Source: Brachionus rotundiformis (taxonomy: Eukaryota > Rotifera > Eurotatoria > Ploima > Brachionidae). Taken from it: 64,000 bases of DNA. Under the pieces are notes generated by a model. That model was not told the DNA's origin and did not search any database. It saw only the letters and a list, made by a program, of their open reading frames with translations. How positions within the stretch are numbered: the first letter of the stretch is position 1; the number at the start of each line of letters is the position of its first letter. Positions 55,719 to 64,000 of the stretch are shown piece by piece. The translations under genes and the position numbers were made by a program. The DNA is taken from the NCBI GenBank assembly GCA_016802295.1, contig JAESIW010000207.1, positions 451,978-515,977 on the forward strand. Reading direction: 5' to 3'.

Positions 55719-56695
55719 ATGAAGTTTATCTATTTAATTTTAATTGTGAAAATATTTCTTAGCACAACATCAAGTTCTAAGATAAATCCTCCAGAATGCG
55801 GAATGAGAATTAGTGAAATCAGAAAAAGTAAAGAAAATAAAATAGTTAGTGGTGAAGAAGCTGATCCAGAAGATTGGGGTTGGATGATTGCTTTATATGA
55901 ATCTGTTTTGTTTTTGGATTATTTGAAATGTGGTGGCTCATTGATTAATTCTGAATGGGTAGTGACTGCTGCACATTGTGTTGATGATAATCTATTTGTA
56001 TCTAATTATAATGTTCGATTGGGTTTTCACGATCGCAAAGATCCTGAATCATACTCTGTCAAAAGATCCGTTTCAAAATTAATTATCCATCCATTGTATA
56101 ACACTCAAAATTTACATAATGATATTGCTCTGTTAAAGCTAAGTGTAATTATTAACTAAAAAATTATCTAATTATCTTAAGTAAAAATTTAATATTAAAG
56201 GAACCAGTTGAGTTTACTGACCAGATATTGCCTATTTGTTTGCCTGAACAAAATTTTGATTTTTCGGAGAAAATAAGCTGGGCAACTGGATGGGGAAGAT
56301 TGTCTTACGATGATTCAGTATCAAATAAACAAATGCAGTTTGAATCAAAAATACTGACAGGTGAATCATGTGAGAAAAGATATTCAATCTTGGATCCTCC
56401 TGCTTTTAATTCATTGGTAAATATTTGTACAGGCGGAAACGGAAAAAGTGTTTGTCGTGGAGATTCTGGAGGTCCATTGGTAGTTAAAATTGAAAATAGA
56501 TGGTTCTTAGCTGGAATTTTAAGTTGGGGTATTAGATACAAAAATAATACTGGATGCTTGGATGGTGGTGTTTTTGCAAAAGCAAGTTATTACACTGAAT
56601 GGATTGAAGAAAATTTAGGAGGTAATTTTGGTCTAAATTAATCAGAGAGTATTTTTTTAATTTCTTTTTAAGAAAATTCATCATCATCATCATAA
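55719..56695 (+). CDS. Chymotrypsin-like S1 protease D, short tail
   Basis: A secreted serine protease zymogen in exons 55719-56144, 56201-56621 and 56673-56695, 289 residues. It has a signal peptide (MKFIYLILIVKIFLS), propeptide Cys27 and activation after Lys41 at IVSG, where Ser replaces the usual third-position Gly. The triad is His86, Asp135 and Ser231, with Ser six residues before the catalytic Ser. A four-residue insertion lies in the loop before the CGGSL strand compared with A, C and E. The third exon enters the TCA repeat and meets TAA after five Ser codons, so the hydrophobic tail of A and E is lost. If exon 2 is unspliced the frame stops at 56641. Confidence 0.85.
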
Positions 56696-57166
56696 TCATC
56701 ATTTACAGTCTAACTTATACAATATCAAGTATTTTGATCTTTAGTATTACAAGCCAAATTGTTTAATTTCAAAAAAATATTTGATTTTACTGTACGTTTT
56801 TTAAAATGTCTATTCATTATTTAATTAATTTAAATATGTTTAGTAATATTTTTTTTCAATAAAAATGTAGTTATAATACAAATTTTTTCCAAACAAAATT
56901 ATTTTTTTTGTGGTTGATATTTTATCTAATATAATTTAGTCCTGAGCAGTACTTTAAACCTAAAATTTATTGAGTTTTTGATATGGATTAGGTATGGTAA
57001 ACCATCCTAATACCAATTTTTAAATAGACGTCAAATCAGAAAAGGAAAGCAAAAAACAGACCTAGTCAAAGTGTTTATCCTGAATAGTTTAAAAAATTGG
57101 GTGGTAGTGGAGGAATAACATGATCTGTAGCTCGTCTTCAAAGTCAGCAATCAAGTAAAGATGTCA
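56696..57166. other. AT-rich spacer
   Basis: The first part is the decayed remainder of the protease Ser-tail exon (ATCATCATTTACAG). The rest is AT-rich without a gene. Confidence 0.5.
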
Positions 57167-57424
57167 TACATTTCTAGAACCACAAGAAAATAGTTGCTCA
57201 AGTGGAAATTCTGGAGAAGACGATCACAGTTCTGGTGAAAGATCAGAAAATTCTGAATTTGAAAATAAAACCTGCAATGTCGATGAAACAATTTCTGAAG
57301 ACTCTGGAAAAGAGATGAAGAGTTTAAATTCTGCGATTGAAGATAAGTTGAAAGAGGCTCGAATTATCACTAATATGCCTGACGAGCAAACTTCTTTAAA
57401 TAAGGCAGAGTTTCTTGGTAATTA
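57167..57424 (+). CDS. Acidic Ser-rich ORF, uncertain
   Basis: An open stretch of about 85 codons (ENSCSSGNSGEDDHSSGERS...) rich in Ser, Glu and Asp, ending at a stop after KAEFLGN. There is no ATG near its start, so it would be an internal exon. The codon-like composition contrasts with the AT-rich flanks. It might be the N-terminal part of the transposase-like gene at 57987-58282. I recognise no family. Confidence 0.3.
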
Positions 57425-57986
57425 ATTTTGACAATGGAAGATATAAATTTTCTCTCACAAGACTGTGTGCTGAAGTCAAGCAATCCATTCTTAGAAAGTG
57501 GATCTTGATCTCAAAAAGAATATTCTTCATCATGTTTATTTTGGTAATGATTAAAGTATGATTAAGCTTTACATTTTTTATGATATCTTGTTTTTATAAG
57601 TAAAATATTTAATTTAATCAATCTTGAAATGAAAAAATCTTTTCACTTTGTTTAGGCAGCAATCTATCACTTGTTTTGCTGGTGATCTGATTTATAAAAG
57701 ATTATTTTAAATCTTTTTTTCATTTAAAAAAATTGTAATTATGTTTATTAAGGAAATAGTGAATAAAAGTAACTAAAAACTCTATAATTTTAAAAATTAT
57801 TCGAATTGACTCTACACAAATATATTCATGTATATTTTTATCTCTCGATTAAAATTTATTTTTAAAAAAATGAAGGCAAATTATTAGAAAAAGAAACAAA
57901 TGTATGATATTTTGACTTATTCAATTTTAGAATAATATAGTTTTTAAATTTATTTAATATAATCTTTTATTAATGAATAAATTTAG

Positions 57987-58282
57987 CTGTTCGCCGTGAA
58001 ATGGATTTCCACAAAACTGTGTGCGAGTTACTAAGAAGAATAGCTCTCTATGACACCCAGATTCAAAGTAGAATCAACTTAAACAGAAATTTTCGAACCA
58101 ATAAAGCTCGTATAAGATTAGATAATGTGACAAGATGGTCATTGGAATATTTTGTTTTGGTTCTTGTAAAAAATGCATCTGATAAAATTCTTTTTGATCA
58201 AAATAACCCGGAATTAAATTCTCCTGTAAAAAAAGAGACAATCAAAACTTATTTAAGCATTTTAAAACCAGCTTATATTTAA
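57987..58282 (+). pseudogene. hAT-like transposase fragment, uncertain
   Basis: An open stretch following an AG acceptor-like site, with RRIALYDTQIQSRINLNRNF and RIRLDNVTRWSLEYFVLVLV. The D-N-V-T-R-W-S segment resembles the D-x-x-T-R-W-N-S block of hAT transposases. Only about 95 residues are open and no dimerisation or second catalytic block is seen. It could equally be an unrelated exon. Confidence 0.35.
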
Positions 58283-59289
58283 AATTAATTTTTTCAAAAA
58301 AGTAATTACTCAATCGCTGATTAATTAATTGGTAAAATATTTTTTAAGAATTAAAAATCAACTTTTTTCAAAATACGTACAATTTAAGGAACTGTGAAAC
58401 TAATTTATATTGATGAAAATATGGCCATAGAATCTACTCCTAAACGCTTAGCTAACTTATTAGTCAAAACTATTATTAAAAAAAAATTTAAAAGATTCTA
58501 AAAAGTTTAAAATAAATGATTATTGAGCATGGTCATTTTAATCTGATCATAAACTGCAATATGACGCTTTTATTTATATTTTTTGGAAAAATGTAGTCCA
58601 AACATTATTCCATCTACTTTTTCTATTAAGCCCTTGTGTCATAACTTCATTGCACTTAGGCCTTTAATAATTTATTAATTAAGTCAGGTTATGTGACTAT
58701 CGGATGAAATCTCAGAACTAGAAGATGGCACTTTGAGTGTTGAGCTTTCTAAAATTTTAATTAACTTATGCTAGTTGCCAATGTTTTTCAGTATTAAATT
58801 ATTTCATTTATGACCAAAAGATGTTGATCGAGACTCACTTTTTAAGTGAGCTTCAAGAAAAAAAATATTTTCCTTTATTTTAATCCAGCTTTGAGCTTTA
58901 TCCAATTTTTATTCAGAAGAAGTAGCTCTAAATGTTCTCTTTTAAGTCCAGATATTCCAGATTAAAAAATATTTTTTTTTGATATCTTAAAATTTTGATA
59001 AATTCATTTCACAATCATTTCAAAATATTTTATAAATTACAAAGTGTTTTCTTAGATAAAAAAAGTTGTATTTTAATAAAATTTTATTATTAATGCTTAA
59101 AAGAATATTAATCTTATAAATCATACATTTGGCTATTTTACAAAAAAAAATCAAAACACAACTCTTCATCAGAATTTGACTCTGATGAATTAAACTCGTC
59201 TAAATTTAAGTTATTGTATAATCATTTAGAAAATATTTCAACAGTATAAATATATTTTTAAGCACTAAGACTGCAGAAAATATTTAAAT
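58283..59289. other. AT-rich spacer with a 9-bp hairpin
   Basis: No gene seen. TTCATCAGA at about 59167 and TCTGATGAA seven bases later form a perfect small hairpin; its meaning is unknown. Confidence 0.4.
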
Positions 59290-59445
59290 CTCATAAGAAA
59301 ATTAACATCCTTTTTCATACTTGGATTCCAAACCTGTAGTTGGTAGTCTAGGTGAGGTCTCAACATTGGTGTATAATCTTAGCCACAAACTTTCTTCTAT
59401 ACTTGTAAATGTATGTTAGCTTTAGAATTTTCTTCTAAGACATTA
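59290..59445 (-). mobile_element. Degenerate CR1/Jockey-like LINE RT fragment
   Basis: The minus strand reads YTPMLRPHLDYQLQVWNPSM followed by KKDVNF, matching YTALVRPHLEFAISSWCP..KKDI of the LINE at 31.7 kb. It is flanked by stops. It abuts direct repeat Y copy 2. Confidence 0.65.
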
Positions 59446-59451
59446 TTCTAT

Positions 59452-59640
59452 CTTGTGGGTCTAGCAGCCATTGTTGGTAATGAGAACTCATCCAAAAATT
59501 GCCTGACATTTTTGCCAAAAATTACTTTTAGAAATGAAAATATTTTAAATTTAAAATTCTTAATAATTATATAGTTATTTCTTAAAGTTAAATTAATTTT
59601 GATTTATATTTTTAATCAAATGGCTATTTGATGGTTATAA
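59452..59640. repeat. Direct repeat Y, copy 2 (cyclin C exon 1 remnant)
   Basis: A copy of 54442-54650, including codons 1-18 or so of cyclin C on the minus strand (ATG at about 59507) and its 5' flank. The cyclin frame is lost at once on the inner side, so this is a dead fragment. Confidence 0.9.
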
Positions 59641-61291
59641 TAAAATAATAAAAATAGTTTTGATAAATCAATAAAAAAAGGATCTTGTGAAGTTGGTAAG
59701 GTGCTCAAATGATAAATCGAAGTTAGTTAAAAAACTTTAAATATTCAAAAAAAAAACTTATTTTTGGGTTTTTAAAAAAAAAAAGATGGCTAAGCTTGTC
59801 TTCTTGAGATAGAATGTTCTTTTCTCAAGGATTTTTAGCTTTTTCAGAAAATTTACATTAAATTACACTCGAAAAAAATTTTTTTTTATTAAAATTAGTT
59901 TTTTGAGTAATTTATTAATGAAAAAATAAAATAAATAATTAAAATTTTTCCATGGGGAAGAATTAGAAATACAATTCTTGGGCCAGGTCCAATTTGTGAT
60001 AATATGTTCACCTAGTCTTTGATCAGAAAATATGCATTTGTGATCAAAATCTGATCAAGTAAATGTCTAACCAAATGTTGTTGATGGTCTATAAATTTTA
60101 TTTTTATTTAATTTTTAGAGTTTTAGGAAGTTTTGAAAATTTTTATTTAAAAATAATTATTATTCAATTTGAATTTGTCATATTTTTGGACACTAGATAG
60201 ATTAACTGATTACTTTCAAGAGAATGGAGATAAATGATATTTTTAAGTCGCAATAGGGTAAAGCTAAAAAAATTTTATTTTTTAGTTAATCTATCTGTTA
60301 TTTCTATTTTATTAGGAGATTTAAGAAGGCTTAATTTCAATAAAAAAAGTTAAACTCAAGTCAAAGTTTTTAATTTTTTCAAATCTTACAATCTTATGAA
60401 CTGTTTCTTTAGCTAGCTTAATGAAAAATTAGTTAGGAGTTAAATTGTTTGCTAACTTAATATAAGTATTCCTATTCCTAATTTTCAATATTCAAAGAGA
60501 AAATGTTCACCAATTTTTTTATTCTTCATAATATAAAGTTCATAACAAAAAGTTTAATTACTTTAATTTTTTACTTTAAAATTAGTAAATTTTTTAATTA
60601 ATGATGTGTTTTGGTCTCGTATTGAGGCCAAACAGTGCAGTAATACAGTAATATATTTCATGAATTAAAGACGACCAAAGCATCTTTCACTAGTTCTTAA
60701 CCTGAGTCAAGAACCAGCGATATTATGCTAAGTAAGTGAGGGAGTTACGGTTAATTCCGCAGCAAAAAAGATAAAATAAATCAATTTTGATAAATATTAA
60801 TATCTTTTTAATCTACATTCATTATTTTTGTTTATTATGAAATTCAAACAAGAGATTTAATGAAAGAAATTAAAACAAATCATTGTTTATGAAAACCAAT
60901 TAAATATGCTATTTATATAATTAAGATTTTTAATCATTGAAGATGAATAATTATATTTAGCAAATAATTTGGATTCTTAAAAATCTTAAGTAATTTCAAA
61001 TAAAACAAAACTTTTGGTAAAAAAAATACACCAAAATGTGATGTGATTGTTGGTAATTGTTAAAATGTAAAAGAAATATAAAAAAAAATACTAATTTAAG
61101 TATTTTAATTCGAAATTTTAATTTCTAAAAGCGAAATGCTAAAAAACATATTTAAATTCAAATGCCTAAAAATATAATTTGTGAAATATTGAATAACAAA
61201 AGTTTCTTTGTCTCTAAATTAAATTTCATAAAATCAGATAAGAAAAAAATGTCCATTATTACTCTTAATAATTTCATTCAATTTTTTTTAA
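59641..61291. other. AT-rich intergenic region
   Basis: I see no gene here. A less AT-rich patch at 60605-60770 (CTCGTATTGAGGCCAAACAG; GAGGGAGTTACGGTTAATTC) may be mobile-element debris. Confidence 0.5.
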
Positions 61292-61298
61292 TATAAAA
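61292..61298 (+). promoter_or_regulatory. TATA box of protease E
   Basis: TATAAAA 34 bases before the ATG, with AATGAATACATTTTAC between, matching the core promoters of A and D. Confidence 0.65.
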
Positions 61299-61331
61299 TA
61301 ATTCATCAAAATGAATACATTTTACTAAAAA

Positions 61332-62395
61332 ATGAAGCTAATTTTTTTATTATTAATTTTAAAAATATTTCTTAGCACAACAACATGTTCTAATATAAAT
61401 CCTCCAGAATGTGGACGGAGAATTAGTGAAATTAGAAAAAATAAAGAAAATAAGATAGTTGGTGGTGAAGTAGCTGATCCAGAAGATTGGGGTTGGCAGA
61501 TTGCTTTATACAGTTTTGGTAGATTTATATGCGGTGGTTCATTGATTAATTCTGAATGGGTGGTAACTGCTGCACATTGTGTACATTCTTATCCATATGA
61601 ATTTTATTATATCGTTCAATTGGGTGCTCATAATCGCCTTTATCCTGAACCATACTCTACCACAAGATTTATTTCAAAATTAATAGTTCATCCATTGTAT
61701 AACACTCAAAATTTACATAATGATATTGCTCTGTTAAAGCTAAGTGTAATTATTAACTAAAAAATTATCTAATTATCTTAAGTAAAAATTTAATATTAAA
61801 GGAACCAGTTGAGTTTACTGACCAGATATTGCCTATTTGTTTGCCTGAACAAAACTTTGATTTTTCAGAGAAAATAAGCTGGGCAACCGGATGGGAAAGC
61901 TTGGTTTACGGTGGTCCAGTATCAAATAAACTAATGCAGATTGAATCAAAAATATTGACAAGTGAGGCGTGTGAGAAACGATATAAGAATTTTAATATTT
62001 CGGCTTTTAATTCATTACTAAATGTTTGTGGAGCTGGAAATGGAAAAAGTATATGCAATGGGGATTCAGGAGGTCCTTTAGTAGTTAGAGTTGAAAATAA
62101 ATTGTATTTGGCCGGAATTACGAGTTGGGGCATTATATACAAAAATAATACCGGATGTTTGGATGGTGGTGTTTTTGCAAAGGCAAGTTATTACACTGAT
62201 TGGATAAAAGAAAATATAGAAAGTAAATCATTTTCATTTAGTTATTTTATAAAGCCTTTTTCTATTCAAAAATAATGATTTAGCATCTAGGAATACAATT
62301 ACAGAAATTTAATTAATTTTTTATTTTTATTATCATTTTCTATTCTAATTTAATTTTCTTTAGAAAATTCATCACCATTATCATCAACATCATTG

Positions 62396-62434
<39 letters not shown>

Positions 62435-62563
62435 ACATTATCATTATCATCATCATCATCATCATCATCAATATTTTCAATCTTTAAAGCATCAAAGTTA
62501 TCAATTTCTATATTCCAAATATCAAATATTTTGTTTTTGGCTATTTTAAAAATAATTGTTTAA
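61332..62563 (+). CDS. Chymotrypsin-like S1 protease E with long Ser tail
   Basis: A secreted serine protease zymogen in exons 61332-61745, 61802-62222 and 62364-62563, 344 residues. It has a signal peptide (MKLIFLLLILKIFLS), propeptide Cys27 and activation after Lys41 at IVGG. The triad is His82, Asp131 and Ser227, with Ser six residues before the catalytic Ser. The usual GWG after the autolysis strand is GWE here. Exon 3 is largely a TCA repeat giving about 25 Ser broken by Thr/Leu, then a hydrophobic end (ISNILFLAILKIIV). The Ser linker plus hydrophobic terminus could be a membrane tether or a GPI signal (inference). Unspliced exon 2 would stop at 62275. Confidence 0.85.
62364..62482 (+). 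repeat. (TCA)n microsatellite, probably coding
   Basis: An imperfect TCA trinucleotide run interrupted by TTA, ACA and CCA codons. Protease A has a shorter run at 36217-36250 and protease D a very short one at 56678-56692. In each case it starts with AATTCATCA directly after a splice acceptor that keeps phase. Confidence 0.9.
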
Positions 62564-63224
62564 TTTCAATAAAAATGGACGATTAAAATTGATACCAAAA
62601 AAAAATTTTATAACACATAAACAAATAAACATTGAGTAAAGTATAAAGATTTAGTCGTTATAGCATATAAAAATTAGTCTTGCATAAAATAAAACAAATT
62701 AAGCATAATAAAAATTATAGAATAATATAGTTTAATCAATAATTAAAGCTGACTTGGCCTTTGGTGATCGACCAATTCTTTTTTTATTTTGAGCATCTTC
62801 ATTTCAGAGAAACAATTTGATTGAAACCAAATGTTTAAATCTTAATATAATTCTTTAAAATAATTCATTATATGAATGAAATTATCAAATCGGAAAAAAA
62901 AACATCATAGTGACCTGAACGACCAATAATATCGATAGGAAATCCGTTTCTTGTAATTTTCTATGTGACGTCAATGAGATGGATATATTTATCGGTTACT
63001 AAAAACCTCTAAAAGTTTTAATGATGTAAAATTTACAATAAAATGTGAAATATCAGATACATGGCCATTAAAAGAACTGTAAAAGAACCTACCTAATAGC
63101 ATAATGTTTGGATTGCATTTATCCATAAGATCGTACAAAGGCTAGAGTAAATATAGAAATGTTATAAATGACTGTAATAATTAAATATTTGGATTTTTAA
63201 CCAGATTGCTCCATATCCATAACA
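62564..63224. other. Spacer with eroded minus-strand exon-like stretch
   Basis: Between about 63140 and 62900 the minus strand reads PLYDLMDKCNPNIMLLGRFF then HVSDISHFIVNF, and in a shifted frame DKYIHLIDVT and NGFPIDIIGRSGHYDVF. It looks like a coding sequence broken by at least one frameshift. I cannot name the family. The rest is AT-rich. Confidence 0.35.
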
Positions 63225-63523
63225 AAAACTTGAATAACCTTTTTACCCTAAGAAATAATATAGTTCTGTAAAATGCTTAATTTTAAGAAAATTTGCTAAG
63301 TCTGCAAAAACTCGGCAAGTTTCTGCATTTTGCACATCATTAAAAAGTATTCCCAAAAAGTGTGCAATTACTCTGCAGGGTTTGTGATGAAATGTATTTT
63401 TGAATCAAGCAAAGTTACATAAAGATCAAGCATTTTACAGAACTAAACTATTTCTTAAGGTAAAAAAGTTATTCGAGTTTTTCTGAATAGAAACGATCGA
63501 ACTGAAAGGAACTTCACAACCCC
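63225..63523. mobile_element. MITE-like element, family B copy 2
   Basis: Shares AAATGCTTAATTTTAA, TTTCTGCATTTTGCACA, TTACTCTGCAGGGTTTGTG, AAAGATCAAGCATTTTACA and the end AAAGGAACTTCACAACC with the copy at 36613-36940. The left terminal GGTTGTGAA is missing, so it is slightly truncated there. Confidence 0.7.
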
Positions 63524-64000
63524 CGTCTTTTGAAAGCCTAAATTTCATTTTTTTTGTGAGACTACTCTTTAAAAGTTTATGTTCTCTTAGACCCAGTTAT
63601 TAAATGAATTTCTAAAAATCACAAAAATTGAATTTTAAAAATTGCTAAATTGATGTATTATTTAGTTATCGTAGCCAGAATTAGTATTTTGTGTCTAAAA
63701 TTCATTGTACCTAAAACCTTTTTTTAATTCATATATTTACTGGTTTTAATTTTTGACAATAAATGTTTATTCAAGTCTAAATTGTTTAGATTTTCTTATT
63801 TCTTAAAAAAAAATTTAAAAAATCATAAATAAATGTTCAATCCAAACTTTATTATAGCTAAAAAAAAATATATAAATACAAAAAATCAATTATCATTTAA
63901 ATTTCATTTAAAACAAAAACTTTCGTAAATTGGGTTGAATTTATAAAATTTTCGTGGATCTGACATTGTCCCTTGAAAATGCGCTTCTTTTTCCTAAATG
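63524..64000. other. AT-rich right edge
   Basis: No gene is seen in the last 477 bases. The final 50 bases become less AT-rich (TCGTGGATCTGACATTGTCC) and might be the end of a minus-strand exon continuing beyond the window. Confidence 0.4.

Overview
This is a eukaryotic (animal) nuclear window. It is very AT-rich (roughly 75% by eye), its introns are often only 40-60 nt with GT..AG ends, and it carries metazoan genes (XPD/ERCC2, FAM50A, mitochondrial Lon, CUL1, beta-tubulin, cyclin C, an animal-type alpha-amylase, S1 proteases, a VWD/EGF protein). Very low GC, tiny introns, fungal-type LysM proteins, a dead GH5 glycosidase and CR1/Jockey-like plus RTE-like LINEs together suggest a small invertebrate such as a monogonont rotifer (Brachionus-like). 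That taxonomic guess is inference only.

1-19 kb: housekeeping genes XPD (+) and FAM50A (+) are both intronless. They are followed by a large inverted repeat. Two arms of about 1.75 kb each carry an identical secreted four-LysM protein gene, and they flank the complete eight-exon mitochondrial Lon protease gene (-). An SLC5-like sodium/solute symporter (+) follows.

20-34 kb: a complete eight-exon cullin-1 gene (+), a fold-back Tc1/mariner-type element made of two head-to-head transposase 5' ends, an intronless beta-tubulin (-) with an upstream CCAAT element, and a 5'-truncated LINE with a frameshifted reverse transcriptase (-).

35-63 kb: an accessory region rich in secreted digestive or extracellular enzymes and in mobile DNA. 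It holds four apparently intact chymotrypsin-like S1 proteases and one truncated copy, all with Ser at the expected position 189. It also holds an alpha-amylase with N-terminal EGF and ShKT-like domains (-), a VWD+EGF gene that may be spliced to one of the proteases, and a GH5-like glycosidase pseudogene. Several MITE-like families occur here, including one 164-bp element with 31-bp perfect inverted repeats in an intron, and an RTE-type RT fragment framed by about 210-bp inverted repeats. Cyclin C (-) sits among them, and pieces of its two flanks are found again around the neighbouring protease gene.

Exon boundaries were set by reading GT..AG sites and checking that reading phase and protein family alignment continue. 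No search or expression data were available, so family names rest on motif recognition.
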